DNA from: Epsilonproteobacteria bacterium tcs-49
GTDB taxonomy: Bacteria; Campylobacterota; Campylobacteria; Campylobacterales; Sulfurovaceae
Direction: 5' to 3'
Assembly (NCBI GenBank): GCA_002049495.1
Contig: LLYS01000005.1
Span: 62,001 to 126,000 of the forward strand
DNA: 64,000 bases
Shown here: one piece after another, positions 1 through 8,841 of the stretch
Layout: each line of letters starts with the position of its first letter
Numbering within the stretch: the first letter of the stretch is position 1
Program-made: the position numbers and the translations under genes
The notes under the pieces: model-generated
Told to the model about the DNA's origin: nothing
Databases searched by the model: none
The model's input: only the letters and a program-made list of their open reading frames with translations

Positions 1-432
1 ACCTTTTTCATCGCTACCTTTTCCCTGGACGGGCTTGTTCTGGGGGGATCGCTCGTGCTGCTGTGTTTTGGCTACTGCGTACGCTTTTTGGCCGTAGGGC
101 TCAACAGCGTCGAATCCAGCTTTGAAAAGGTGGGAAGCGGCGTAAACAAAGCTTCTCGCAGTTTGAACAAATCCCTGCTGCAAACCCTGCTGCGTATAGA
201 TCTCCCCCTGATCAGGGGAGCTTTGTTTGCAGGTTTTATTCTGGTCTTTATCGATATTTTAAAAGAGTTGCCCGCTACGCTGATCCTGCGCCCGTTTAAT
301 TACGAAACCCTGGCAACAAAAACCTATGAACTGGCGATGAACGAGATGGTTCAAGAATCCGCCATCTATGCGCTGAGCATCGTCGCCGTTTCGATTATCC
401 CCATTCTTATCACCCTGAGGAGTTACCGATGA
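1..432 (+). CDS. Ferric iron ABC transporter permease, 3' part (FbpB/SfuB-like)
   Basis: The reading frame is open from base 1, so the gene starts outside the window and only the last 143 residues are seen. They form the final membrane segments of a binding-protein-dependent transport permease. The loop with DLPLIRGA followed by the hydrophobic FAGFILVFIDILKELPATL stretch and LRPFNYETLA is characteristic of FbpB/SfuB ferric iron permeases, where it contacts the ATPase. The stop overlaps the start of the ATPase gene (ATGA), so the two are translationally coupled. Substrate is inferred from family resemblance; thiamine or another cation is less likely. Confidence 0.85.
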   Translation, partial: TFFIATFSLDGLVLGGSLVLLCFGYCVRFLAVGLNSVESSFEKVGSGVNKASRSLNKSLLQTLLRIDLPLIRGALFAGFILVFIDILKELPATLILRPFNYETLATKTYELAMNEMVQESAIYALSIVAVSIIPILITLRSYR

Positions 433-1376
433 AACCTTTGCTACGACTTGACGATATTTATAAACGCTTCGGCTCAAAAGAGGTGCTGCAGCGCATTTCA
501 CTGGATATCCAAAGGGGCGAAATCATCTCCCTGCTGGGAAAAAGCGGCAGCGGCAAAAGCACCCTTTTAAACGTCATCGCCGGTTTCGAATCGCCGCAGC
601 AAGGCTCGGTTACGCTGGGGGCGAGAGAGATCACCCACACCCCCGCAAATAAGCGCGATATCGGTTTCGTTTTCCAAAACTACGCCCTTTTCCCCCATAT
701 GAATGTTTTGGAAAATATCACTTTCGGCATCTCCCATCTGCCCAAAAAGGAGCAACGCAGCAAAGCGGCACAGCTGCTGGAACTGGTACAGCTGCAAGCG
801 TACGCAAACAGTTACCCCCACCAACTCTCCGGGGGGCAGCAGCAGCGCATCGCCCTTATCCGCGCCATGGCACTGGAACCGGAGCTGATTTTGCTCGACG
901 AACCCTTCAGCGGAATCGATGCCATACTCAAAACGCAGATTCAAAAGCAGCTGCTGCAAATTTTGCGCGCGACGCAAAAAACCGCGCTGATTGTCACCCA
1001 CGATGCCAAAGAGGCGATGGCGATGAGCGATAAGATTATCTATCTGGAAAATGGCAGGATTACCCAATACGATACTCCCGAAAATATTTACCGGAACCCG
1101 AAAACAAAAGAGATCGCCACCAGTTTCGGCGTCGCCAACTTTCTGCAGCGCGACGGCAAACTCTACTGTCTGCGCCCCGAGGCATGTTCGCTGGCTAGAG
1201 ACGGAGAGTTTCCCGTCAACGTCACCCACTGCATGTTTGAGGGGGAGCGCTTTAACGTCGAGGTTCGGCTGCAAAATACTTTTTTACGGCTTTTTTGCTC
1301 CTCCAGGCCCCAAAACAACCAGCTGCGCCTCTCTATCGACTGGGACAAAGCGGTGGAGTTGGAAAAGATCAATTGA
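429..1376 (+). CDS. Ferric iron ABC transporter ATP-binding protein (FbpC-like)
   Basis: This is the cytoplasmic ATPase that powers the adjacent permease, in a CUT1/Fe-type importer. It is 315 residues long. Walker A is GKSGSGKST at 37-45, the signature LSGGQ at 133-137, Walker B LILLDEP at 153-159 and the switch His at 191. About 100 C-terminal residues after the ATPase core look like a short TOBE-type regulatory domain. Its start codon overlaps the permease stop. The periplasmic iron-binding protein must lie upstream of the window. Iron specificity is inferred, mainly from the permease. Confidence 0.88.
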   Translation: MKPLLRLDDIYKRFGSKEVLQRISLDIQRGEIISLLGKSGSGKSTLLNVIAGFESPQQGSVTLGAREITHTPANKRDIGFVFQNYALFPHMNVLENITFGISHLPKKEQRSKAAQLLELVQLQAYANSYPHQLSGGQQQRIALIRAMALEPELILLDEPFSGIDAILKTQIQKQLLQILRATQKTALIVTHDAKEAMAMSDKIIYLENGRITQYDTPENIYRNPKTKEIATSFGVANFLQRDGKLYCLRPEACSLARDGEFPVNVTHCMFEGERFNVEVRLQNTFLRLFCSSRPQNNQLRLSIDWDKAVELEKIN

Positions 1377-1400
1377 CATAAATCCCCTATCAAAATCTTT

Positions 1401-1416
1401 TGCTACACTATATAAT
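1401..1416 (+). promoter_or_regulatory. Probable sigma-70 promoter (-10 TATAAT)
   Basis: A perfect TATAAT lies at 1411-1416, 34 bases before the ATG at 1450, in an AT-rich stretch. No good -35 box is visible, which is common for Campylobacterota vegetative promoters. It would start the phasin-like/UbiB-kinase pair separately from the iron transporter. Motif seen directly; activity inferred. Confidence 0.5.
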
Positions 1417-1449
1417 AGACTTCTTGCAAAACACTACAAAGGAGCCACC

Positions 1450-1704
1450 ATGTTAAAAGATCTCATCTACTCCTCCGTAGGAGCGGCTTTACTAACGAAA
1501 GAAAAGTTCGAGGAGGAGATTGAAGGATTCCATGAGAAAAATTCCAAAAACCGTGAAAGGGCGAAGGAGCTGTATGAGCAGTTGCAGCAAAAAGGGCAAC
1601 AGGAGGAGCAGCGCTTCAAAGCCGAACTCAAAGGGATGATCAAAGAGGTGATCGAGGAGATGGGCATAGCCACGAAAGACGATCTAAAAAACGTAAAAAA
1701 GTAG
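1450..1704 (+). CDS. Small phasin-like coiled-coil protein
   Basis: An 84-residue, highly charged, helical protein. The ATG at 1450 is preceded by AAAGGAG at a good distance; the frame stays open farther upstream through the iron transporter gene, but that part is a shadow. A short hydrophobic N terminus (MLKDLIYSSVGAALL) is followed by a Lys/Glu-rich amphipathic helix ending in IATKDDLKNVKK, the pattern of small phasin-superfamily proteins. The gene sits 4 bases before the UbiB-family kinase gene, suggesting joint expression. The exact role is unknown; phasins bind lipid or polyester granules, but no polyester synthase is in the window. Confidence 0.75.
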   Translation: MLKDLIYSSVGAALLTKEKFEEEIEGFHEKNSKNRERAKELYEQLQQKGQQEEQRFKAELKGMIKEVIEEMGIATKDDLKNVKK

Positions 1705-1708
1705 CCTT

Positions 1709-3241
1709 TTGTCCGTGCGTCACTTTTCTCCCCTACGGATCTACCGTATTTTTCGGTTTTTAACCACCGTCTTTTTACTGATCAAAAACAAACGCAGGAT
1801 CCTGCTGCTCCCCCCGCTTTCGCCTAAAAAGCTGGAAAAGACGATCAATGAGCTGGGGGTAAGCTTTATCAAACTCTCCCAGGTTCTTGCGACCCGCAGC
1901 GACTTTTTCCCCGAGCCATATCTGCACCGGCTCCAGAAGGTACACGACGCCGTCCCCGCCATGGGGAAAAAAGAGTTCCAAACCGCTTTTGACAACGCTT
2001 TTGCGAGCGATCCCTTTGAAGATTTTGACTTCACTCCCATCGCCAGCGCCTCCATCGGACAGGTACATAAAGCAAGCTACAAAGGAGAAACGGTAGCGGT
2101 CAAACTCAAACGCCTGGGGATTAAAAAGCGTATTAAAGCCGATATGTTTCTTCTTCATCTTTTTCTGCGCCTCTTTCAACCCCTCTTTTCGGAAAAGACG
2201 AAAAACTCCATCGAAACGGTAATCACCGAATACTCCAAGATGCTGTTTGAGGAGGTCAGCTTTTATCAAGAGGTGCGCAACCTCAAAAAGTTCTCTTACG
2301 TTTACGCCCACTGCGGCGTCACCTTTCCCACACCCGTAGAGGAGTTGTGCAACGACGACGTTATCGTGATGGATTACCTGGAGGGGTTCAGCTTTGACGA
2401 CAAAGCGGCGATAATGCGCAGCGGGATCGATATCGACGCCGTGATAGAAAAACTGGTCCATTTTTACGTGGAGCAGATGCTGATCAACGGCTATTTCCAC
2501 GCCGATCCCCACCCGGGTAACCTCCGGATCGGCGCAGGGGGAGAGCTGATCCTGCTTGATTTCGGGATGGTAAAAAATATCGATAACGCCACGCGCCTGG
2601 CACTGGTGGAGATGGTCAAAGCCGCCAACGAAAAGGATTTTGACCTCTATATCTCCGCGTGCAAACGCCTTGGCGTAGTTTCATACGATGCGAACCAGAG
2701 CGAAATGATCGCTTTTACCGAAAAGATGTTTGAAATCTTCGAAGATGATACCCTCGATGCCAAAAGTATGCAAACCCTGGCGACGGAGGTCCTTGAAACC
2801 ACCCATTCGATGCCCTTTAAGCTGCCCCAGGACGCCATCTACGTTTTACGCGTCAGCGCGATTATCGAAGGTTTGGGGACCACCTATATCGAAAATTTCA
2901 ACGGGGTAAAAGATATCTTGCCCATCTTAAAAAGAAATTTGACCAAAGCGCTGGGAGGGGAGCGCTTTACACAGCTGTTCAAAGAGGAGATCAGCGATCT
3001 GCCCCTGACGATCAAGCATATAAAAAATATCATCAACAAAGCCAGTGAGGGCAGCCTGGAGGTAACGCTCGAAACCAATCAGCTTGAAAGTATCCAGCAG
3101 CGTTCGGGCAATGCGCAAAAGCGCTACGCGCTTTGTTTTGCGCTGATGTTTCTGGGGGTGTACCTGCACCTGCAGGAGCTGCCTCTACTCTCGGCAACCG
3201 CTTTCGGCGCGGGATTTTTAGGGGTTGTTTTTAAACGTTAG
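1709..3241 (+). CDS. ABC1/UbiB-family atypical kinase
   Basis: A 510-residue protein of the ABC1 (UbiB/ADCK) family, membrane-associated ATPases linked to quinone or lipid metabolism. Visible motifs are the KxGQ-type helix, here FIKLSQVLATR around 53-63, the Ala/Ser-rich ATP loop ASASIGQVH at 112-120, the invariant Lys in AVKLKR near 132, the catalytic HADPHPGN at 264-271 and DFG at 284-286. Two hydrophobic segments end the protein. The KxGQ glycine is a serine here. The start appears to be TTG at 1709; GTG at 1715 is an in-frame alternative. A menaquinone-related role is inference. Confidence 0.85.
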   Translation: MSVRHFSPLRIYRIFRFLTTVFLLIKNKRRILLLPPLSPKKLEKTINELGVSFIKLSQVLATRSDFFPEPYLHRLQKVHDAVPAMGKKEFQTAFDNAFASDPFEDFDFTPIASASIGQVHKASYKGETVAVKLKRLGIKKRIKADMFLLHLFLRLFQPLFSEKTKNSIETVITEYSKMLFEEVSFYQEVRNLKKFSYVYAHCGVTFPTPVEELCNDDVIVMDYLEGFSFDDKAAIMRSGIDIDAVIEKLVHFYVEQMLINGYFHADPHPGNLRIGAGGELILLDFGMVKNIDNATRLALVEMVKAANEKDFDLYISACKRLGVVSYDANQSEMIAFTEKMFEIFEDDTLDAKSMQTLATEVLETTHSMPFKLPQDAIYVLRVSAIIEGLGTTYIENFNGVKDILPILKRNLTKALGGERFTQLFKEEISDLPLTIKHIKNIINKASEGSLEVTLETNQLESIQQRSGNAQKRYALCFALMFLGVYLHLQELPLLSATAFGAGFLGVVFKR

Positions 3242-4059
3242 CGGATAATTTCGATATTTTTCTGACTGCGCAGCTTTTGAAAGTGCAGTTTGATCGCTTC
3301 CTCCCTTTTATCCTTTTTCCACGCCTGCATCACTTGATTGCGCACTTGCTCGTAGGGCAAAATGCTACTGCCGATTTTGTCATTGACGAAAAAGGAGAGA
3401 TACCCCTCTCCCACGTCGATAACGGGAGTGAATTTCCCCTCCGGGGTATTTTGCAGCAGATACTGCAAATTGGCATTCAACTCCTGCGCGCTGATCGTCT
3501 CTTTACTTTTCATAATCCCCGCATCGCTGCTGAAGGGATCGCGGATATAACTTTCGATCACCTGTTTATCCTGGGCAAGGTATTTCGTCACCGTCGCCCG
3601 TTCAAAGGTCGAGAACTGCTCCTTATGGTTTTGGTAATACACCTTCAGCGCCGAAGCGGTGGGGTTGCTGAGTTTGATATTGGCGAGACGGTCAAAAAGC
3701 CGTTTTTTCCGCAGCTTCTCGGCGAACTCCTGTTTATACTCCAGATAATCCACGCCGCTGTTTTCCACCATCATTTGAAACTGGGTCATGGAAAGCCCGT
3801 TTTGTGCCGCCATATTTTCCAATTCCCGATCAACTTCAAAATCGCTCACTTCGATCCCCAGACGCTCGCTCTCCATCTCTTCGAGTTTCTCCTGCACGAG
3901 CATCTCGGCCGCTTCGTTGTCGCTCAACTTGTAATTTTGCTTCGCTTTATCGATATCGTAGAGCGTAATCGGTTTATCGCCGACAACGATGGCCACGGCA
4001 TTGACCAACCCCGCCTGCAAAGTCAGCGCCGCCGCCAAAAGATATACAAATATTTTCAT
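3238..4059 (-). CDS. Periplasmic SurA-like peptidyl-prolyl isomerase/chaperone
   Basis: A 273-residue protein with a cleavable-looking signal peptide (about residues 1-21, ending LVNA). A SurA-type N-terminal chaperone domain follows, beginning VAIVVGDKPITLYDID, rich in amphipathic helices. A shorter C-terminal part resembles a divergent parvulin (PPIC) domain; the usual parvulin catalytic residues are not obvious, so it may be mainly a chaperone. It likely assists outer-membrane protein folding. It converges with the UbiB-kinase gene, overlapping it by four bases, and diverges from gltX. On its strand a TATAAT-like box lies close upstream of the ATG. Confidence 0.75.
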   Translation of the reverse strand: MKIFVYLLAAALTLQAGLVNAVAIVVGDKPITLYDIDKAKQNYKLSDNEAAEMLVQEKLEEMESERLGIEVSDFEVDRELENMAAQNGLSMTQFQMMVENSGVDYLEYKQEFAEKLRKKRLFDRLANIKLSNPTASALKVYYQNHKEQFSTFERATVTKYLAQDKQVIESYIRDPFSSDAGIMKSKETISAQELNANLQYLLQNTPEGKFTPVIDVGEGYLSFFVNDKIGSSILPYEQVRNQVMQAWKKDKREEAIKLHFQKLRSQKNIEIIR

Positions 4060-4216
4060 ATCAGCCCTTTTTTTAAAGTATTATACTATAATTATAACCA
4101 ACTCACAGGGGGCAAAACCTGAAGTAAAAAGAGGTTTGGACAATCTTTTTTTATAAAATTTGCCGTTAATATTACAAGAGATATGATTTTGATAGATCGA
4201 TAGTTAAAGGTTTTAT

Positions 4217-5611
4217 ATGGTCGTAACACGATTTGCACCGAGTCCCACCGGATATCTCCACATCGGGGGGTTGCGCACGGCGCTGCTAAACTACCTCTGG
4301 GCACGGAAAAACGGTGGAAAATTCTATCTCCGTATCGAGGATACGGATTTAAAGCGAAACTCCCAGGAAGCGATGGAAGCGATTTTACAAGCGTTTGAAT
4401 GGGTCGGTTTGGACTATGACGGAGAAGTGGTTTACCAATCCAAGCGTTTTGATCTGTACAAACAGTATGTACAGCAGCTTCTGGATGAGGGAAAAGCGTA
4501 CTACTGCTATATGAGCAAAGAGGAGCTCGATGCGCTCAGAGCCCAGCAGATGGAGCGCGGCGAGCGGGCACGCTATGACGGCAGATACCGCGATTTCGAC
4601 GGAACGCCGCCGGAGGGAATCGATCCGGTCGTACGTATCAAAGCCCCCCAAGACGGCACTATCGTCGTACAAGACGGCGTCAAGGGAGATATCTCCATCA
4701 GCGCCGACGAAGTGGATGATTTTATTATCGCCAGAGCCGACGGGACGCCCACATACAACTTCGTCGTCGCCGTCGATGACGCGACCATGGGCTTAACCGA
4801 CGTAATCCGGGGAGATGACCACCTTTACAACACGCCCAAGCAGCTGGTTGTATATGAAGCGCTGGGCTTTACCCCGCCGAAGTTTTACCATGTTCCCATG
4901 ATCAACAATGAACAGGGTAAAAAACTTTCCAAACGCGACGGCGCGACCGACGTGATGGATTATAAAAGTATGGGGTATCTGCCCGAAGCGCTGTTAAACT
5001 TTTTGGTACGCCTTGGCTGGAGCTACGGGGATCAGGAGATCTTTTCCCTGGAGGAGATGCTAGAAAAGTTCAACCCCAAAGATTTGAACAAGAGCCCCTC
5101 CAGTTACAATCTGGACAAGCTCAACTGGCTCAACTCCCACTATATCAAAAACTGCTCCAACGATCAGCTGGCAAAGATGCTTGAAGCCTTTGACATCTAT
5201 ATCTTCAGCCACGATAAGAAAGAGATCCTGCTCGATGAGTCTAAGGAGCGCAGCAAAACGATTAAAGAGTTGGCGCAAAACGTGTATATGATTGTCACCG
5301 ATCCCGAAGAGTTCGATAAAAAAGCGGTGAAAAAGGCGCGTAAAAATGCCGATATACTCAAAGAGTTTAAAGCTTATCTCGGTCAAATTGAGCAAAAACT
5401 ACACCTTCCCAGCGATTACCACCAGGTTATAGAAACCTTTTTAAACAAAAACGATCTGGGTTTTGGTAAACTTGGACAACCGCTTCGTGTAGCACTCTTG
5501 GGACAGATGGCCGGCCCGGGGCTGGATGTGGTGATGAGTACCATCGGCAAAGACCAGACGCTCAAACGTATCGACACCGCCGTGGAATTTTTTGAAAGGC
5601 AGGAGGGATAA
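4217..5611 (+). CDS. gltX: Glutamyl-tRNA synthetase (first copy)
   Basis: Class I aminoacyl-tRNA synthetase, 464 residues, that attaches glutamate to tRNA. The HIGH signature is HIGG at 15-18 in FAPSPTGYLHIGGLRTAL, and the KMSKS signature is KLSKRDG around 236-242. The catalytic core is followed by a helical anticodon-binding domain. A second, different copy is at 44036-45334. In this phylum one copy classically charges tRNA-Glu and the other tRNA-Gln, with later amidation by GatCAB. This one, with HIGG and KLSKR, looks like the more canonical enzyme, but specificity cannot be read with certainty. Confidence 0.95.
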   Translation: MVVTRFAPSPTGYLHIGGLRTALLNYLWARKNGGKFYLRIEDTDLKRNSQEAMEAILQAFEWVGLDYDGEVVYQSKRFDLYKQYVQQLLDEGKAYYCYMSKEELDALRAQQMERGERARYDGRYRDFDGTPPEGIDPVVRIKAPQDGTIVVQDGVKGDISISADEVDDFIIARADGTPTYNFVVAVDDATMGLTDVIRGDDHLYNTPKQLVVYEALGFTPPKFYHVPMINNEQGKKLSKRDGATDVMDYKSMGYLPEALLNFLVRLGWSYGDQEIFSLEEMLEKFNPKDLNKSPSSYNLDKLNWLNSHYIKNCSNDQLAKMLEAFDIYIFSHDKKEILLDESKERSKTIKELAQNVYMIVTDPEEFDKKAVKKARKNADILKEFKAYLGQIEQKLHLPSDYHQVIETFLNKNDLGFGKLGQPLRVALLGQMAGPGLDVVMSTIGKDQTLKRIDTAVEFFERQEG

Positions 5612-5615
5612 CCCA

Positions 5616-6134
5616 GTGACTTTATACATCGAGATCGCGATCGCCTTATTGCTGCTTGTTTTGATCGTTATTGAGTATAAGCGGTTTACGGCCCAGAAGC
5701 AGGTTGCTGCAACCGACAGGGACGCTTCGGGTTCCGCCGCGTATAAGCGCCAGAAAACTACCCACAACAATATGGGCTGCACCTTTCTGGAGTCGCACAT
5801 CGATGAGGAGGTCAGCAAACTGCAGCGCTACAGCTCCTACGGCGTCACGCTGATGAACTTCAGTATGAATGCCGATCCCGCGGATATTTTACACGAACTG
5901 CGGGATTTTATCCGCAAAAGCGACCGCATCTTCGTCTGCGAAGATAAGGTTTATATCTTTTTTCCCTTTATCCAGGATGATCAAAATACGCGTATCAAAA
6001 TTGAAAACCGCATCGTCGGTCATCTGGAAAAACAGTTGAAGAAAAAGTTGCAATTTACCAATTTGAAGTTCCAGCGCTTCGAATACGACCCCCAGTTTAA
6101 ACGGGAGTTAATTGCCGTCCCGACGCAGAAGTAG
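5616..6134 (+). CDS. Membrane-anchored protein with degenerate GGDEF-like region
   Basis: The likely start is GTG at 5616, nine bases after an AGGAGG at 5601-5606; an upstream in-frame ATG lies inside gltX. The 172 residues begin with one membrane helix (about 5-22). After a linker comes a soluble domain whose spacing recalls a GGDEF fold: FLESHIDEEVSKLQRY, then a beta strand, RKSDRIFVCEDKVYIFFPF, and a helix IENRIVGHLEKQL. The GGDEF signature itself is absent, so no cyclase activity is expected. It may bind a nucleotide or a partner protein. The 3' end overlaps murG, which converges on it. Confidence 0.7.
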   Translation: MTLYIEIAIALLLLVLIVIEYKRFTAQKQVAATDRDASGSAAYKRQKTTHNNMGCTFLESHIDEEVSKLQRYSSYGVTLMNFSMNADPADILHELRDFIRKSDRIFVCEDKVYIFFPFIQDDQNTRIKIENRIVGHLEKQLKKKLQFTNLKFQRFEYDPQFKRELIAVPTQK

Positions 6135-7097
6135 CGACGCTATCTTTTCCGCCCCTTCCGGGGCGATGCAGGAGTCAAGCTCCGCGCTTGCCCGCTCAAT
6201 ATCCTCTTTTGTAAGCGCCGCAAAGAAATCCACGTCCAGCGCATCCTGGCGCATGATCCACGCCGCCCCCTTTTGCCGCAAAAACAAAGCGTTGTAGTAC
6301 TGGTGATCCCCCGCGGCATAGGGAAAGGGGATAAACAAAGCCGGCAGCGCGTTGGCGGCTAATTCCCACAGCGTCGACGCCCCCGCCCGCGCTACTGCGA
6401 AATCGGCTCGCTGCATCTTCTGCTCCAACGCGTCACTGAAAGCAAACAGTTCCACATCCTCTTTTCCCAGTTTGGCATATTCGGTTTTAAGCCACTCGTA
6501 ATCACGCTGCCCGCACTGATGGATAATAGTAAAATCGTAGCGTTTGGCCACTTCCAAAGCGAAGCTGTTGATCCCGCGGGCCCCCTGTGAACCGCCCAGA
6601 AAGATCACCGTTTGCAACTCGCTGCGTCGCCGCGCGGATTGGAAAAAGCGCTTTTTAACCGGATAGGGATGGGCTTTTGGGCCGAATGATTCGATAAACT
6701 CCGCGGCAAAGGGGCGAAGCAGCCGATTCAGCCTGCCCTGACGGGCATTTTGTTCATGGATGACCAGCGGCTTGCCCAAAACCACCGCCGCCAAAGCAGC
6801 CGGTGCGGCGGAAAAACCGCCCACGCTGAAAACACAGGAAGCTTTTCGCACCAATCCCAGTGAACGGAAAAAAGCCTTGATCAATTTCCACAGGGCTTTT
6901 CCCTTGTCCAAGCCCCGTTTATCGACGATGCCCGTGGTATCGAGGAAATACTTTTCACTGAAGCGGGGATCGCTTTCAAACCACTGCCGGTCCTGCCCCT
7001 TTTGCGACCCCACGTACACTCCGCCATCGATATGTTCGGCCACGGCGTCGATGATCGCCAGGTGACCGCCGGTACCCCCGCCGGTAAAAAGGATCAC
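6108..7097 (-). CDS. murG: MurG, lipid II-forming N-acetylglucosaminyltransferase
   Basis: This GT28 enzyme adds GlcNAc to lipid I at the inner face of the membrane, the last intracellular step of peptidoglycan precursor synthesis. It has 329 residues, slightly short for the family. The N-terminal glycine-rich loop GGGTGGHLA is at about 6-14, FSVGGFSAAPAALAA and HEQNARQG follow, and the UDP-GlcNAc-binding domain contains FLGGSQGARGIN and ARAGASTLWEL. The ATG overlaps the ftsW stop by four bases, so the lipid II maker and the SEDS polymerase are translationally coupled. Confidence 0.95.
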   Translation of the reverse strand: MILFTGGGTGGHLAIIDAVAEHIDGGVYVGSQKGQDRQWFESDPRFSEKYFLDTTGIVDKRGLDKGKALWKLIKAFFRSLGLVRKASCVFSVGGFSAAPAALAAVVLGKPLVIHEQNARQGRLNRLLRPFAAEFIESFGPKAHPYPVKKRFFQSARRRSELQTVIFLGGSQGARGINSFALEVAKRYDFTIIHQCGQRDYEWLKTEYAKLGKEDVELFAFSDALEQKMQRADFAVARAGASTLWELAANALPALFIPFPYAAGDHQYYNALFLRQKGAAWIMRQDALDVDFFAALTKEDIERASAELDSCIAPEGAEKIASLLLRRDGN

Positions 7098-8257
7098 AGC
7101 ACCACCTTTTTACTGATCATCAATACCATCCCGATAGCGATGGAGGAGGCGATAATATGGCTCCCCCCGTAGCTGAGAAACGGTACGGCGATCCCCTTGA
7201 TCGGCGCGATCCCGCTGATACCGTAAGCGTTGATCAAAAAAGAAAGCCCGATCACCATCGCCGTCCCGACCCCGAAAAGGTAGTAGCGGCTGTCCAGACT
7301 CCGCCCGGCGATTTTAAAGATACGAAAGATCAGTACCACAAAAAGCATGGTCAAAACAGATACCCCGAAAAAGCCCAGCTCCTCGGTAATCCCCGCCAGT
7401 ACGAAGTCGGTGTGCACCTCACTGAGATATCCCAGTTTGAACTGCCCGTTGCCAAGCCCGGTCCCGAACAGATCACCGTTGTTGATGGAGTTGAGCGAGT
7501 GGCCGATCTGGTAGGGTTCTTCGCCGGATTTGACCCGCAGATACTTTTCCAGCCCCGCAGGCAGGATTTGAAATACGAAATCCTGGATCATGGACCACCA
7601 GGAGCGGATACGCTCGATACGGTGATCGCTGATAAGGATAAAGAAGGTAAACGCCGCCAGTGCCACCGCGAAGATGGAGCTAAACAGCCGCAGACTTTTG
7701 CCCGCGAAAAGCAGCATCGTCGCCAGGGTGACGCTTAGTACCACCACTTGACCGAAATCGTTTTGAAAGATGGCGATCAATACCACGACGACGGCAAAGA
7801 CCCCCATATAGGGCAGCACTTCCAGAAGCTCCTCTTTATAGGGTTTTTTCCCGTCGTGGGGAGCGAATTTTCTCGAAAAACTCCACGCCAAAAACCATAC
7901 GAAGCCGATTTTGAAAAATTCGACGGGGGAGATGGAAACCACCCCGAGATTGATCCAGCGCTTCGCCCCGCCCACTTCCCGAACGATCGATTCGGGCATA
8001 AACTGCATCGCTATCATCGCCGCCAGAAAGAAAAGAAACATAAACGCCCCCACCCGGTTAAACCACAGATCGGGATCCAGGCGCGCAAGGGTGAAAATGA
8101 TGATAATCCCTAAAAATACGGCGATACCCTGCTTGATGAAGAAGCTGAACTCATCAAGTCCAAACAGCATCGTCACATAGGTCGATAGGGAGTAGGTAAA
8201 GACAAGGCTTACCGTTAAAAGTGCGATGGTCAGTTGCAGAAGATGTCTATCGATCAT
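7094..8257 (-). CDS. ftsW: FtsW, SEDS-family peptidoglycan polymerase of the divisome
   Basis: A 387-residue integral membrane protein with about ten helices, of the SEDS family that polymerises glycan strands together with a class B PBP. Family motifs include GGAKRWINLGVVSISPVEF near 95-115 and the C-terminal GIAPIKGIAVPFLSYGGSHI. Pairing with murG points to the division protein FtsW; the elongation paralogue rodA is at 60805-61923. The cognate transpeptidase may be the PBP at 9654. It is transcribed away from the flagellar operon across a 130-base divergent gap. Confidence 0.92.
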   Translation of the reverse strand: MIDRHLLQLTIALLTVSLVFTYSLSTYVTMLFGLDEFSFFIKQGIAVFLGIIIIFTLARLDPDLWFNRVGAFMFLFFLAAMIAMQFMPESIVREVGGAKRWINLGVVSISPVEFFKIGFVWFLAWSFSRKFAPHDGKKPYKEELLEVLPYMGVFAVVVVLIAIFQNDFGQVVVLSVTLATMLLFAGKSLRLFSSIFAVALAAFTFFILISDHRIERIRSWWSMIQDFVFQILPAGLEKYLRVKSGEEPYQIGHSLNSINNGDLFGTGLGNGQFKLGYLSEVHTDFVLAGITEELGFFGVSVLTMLFVVLIFRIFKIAGRSLDSRYYLFGVGTAMVIGLSFLINAYGISGIAPIKGIAVPFLSYGGSHIIASSIAIGMVLMISKKVVL

Positions 8258-8337
8258 TACACGGCTACTTTTTGTTTTATTTTATCCAAAAAGGGGTTCG
8301 AAAAAGATTATAAATTTCTATTTCTGAACCGTTCAAA

Positions 8338-8354
8338 TTGGTATGCTTTTTGCT
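8338..8354 (+). promoter_or_regulatory. Sigma-54 (RpoN) promoter upstream of flgB
   Basis: The sequence TTGGTATGCTTTTTGCT matches the -24/-12 consensus TTGGCACG-N4-TTGCT. GG is at 8340-8341 and GC at 8352-8353, with the required 10 bases between them. It lies 33 bases before the flgB ATG, which has AAGGAG just upstream. Rod genes of Campylobacter are known RpoN/FlgR targets, so the site fits the gene. Two bases of the -24 box (T for C) differ from consensus. Seen directly; function inferred. Confidence 0.8.
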
Positions 8355-8387
8355 TTTTTATCGGTAAGTTCAAAATAAGGAGTCCCC

Positions 8388-8813
8388 ATGGAGATCAGTA
8401 CAGCAAGAACCCTCGCCTATGAAGCACTGGATCACAGGGCGATGCGACAGGATTTAATCGCAAGTAATATTTCCAATGTGGATACTCCCTTTTACAGACC
8501 CAAAGATATCGCTTTTGAGCAGATGCTCGCACAGAAAAAAGCGAAGCTGATGGACGGTGACAGCTCCGGGGAGCTCAAACTCGCCAGCACAAACGCAACG
8601 CACCTGCAACCCGATGAAGAGATCGACTCCTCCAAGCCCACGGTTTTTTACCGGGACGGCCACATGGCCAGAAATGACGGCAACAGCGTCGATCTGGATA
8701 CCGAGACCACCGAACTTTCCAAAAACGGGGTGATGTACAACGGTTTGCTCGCCGCGCTCAAAAAAGACAAGATGATCTTTATGAACGTTATCGAATCATC
8801 GGCAAAAATTTAA
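8388..8813 (+). CDS. flgB: Flagellar proximal rod protein FlgB
   Basis: FlgB is a proximal rod subunit exported through the flagellar type III system. The 141-residue protein has the N-terminal rod motif IASNISNVDTPFYRPKDIAF (about 23-42), shared by axial proteins, and an amphipathic C terminus ending VMYNGLLAALKKDKMIFMNVIES. It begins a flgB-flgC-fliE group under the sigma-54-type promoter. The length is normal for the family. Confidence 0.94.
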   Translation: MEISTARTLAYEALDHRAMRQDLIASNISNVDTPFYRPKDIAFEQMLAQKKAKLMDGDSSGELKLASTNATHLQPDEEIDSSKPTVFYRDGHMARNDGNSVDLDTETTELSKNGVMYNGLLAALKKDKMIFMNVIESSAKI

Positions 8814-8841
8814 TAAGTAGATAAAAAACAGAGGACAGATT

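Noticed and set aside
567-1274. Open frame of 235 codons on the minus strand inside the FbpC-like gene
   Set aside because: Antisense shadow of an ABC ATPase with all motifs on the plus strand; its translation shows no domain.
3277-4122. Plus-strand frame of 281 codons opposite the SurA-like gene
   Set aside because: The minus-strand frame has a signal peptide and chaperone domain; the plus translation has neither.
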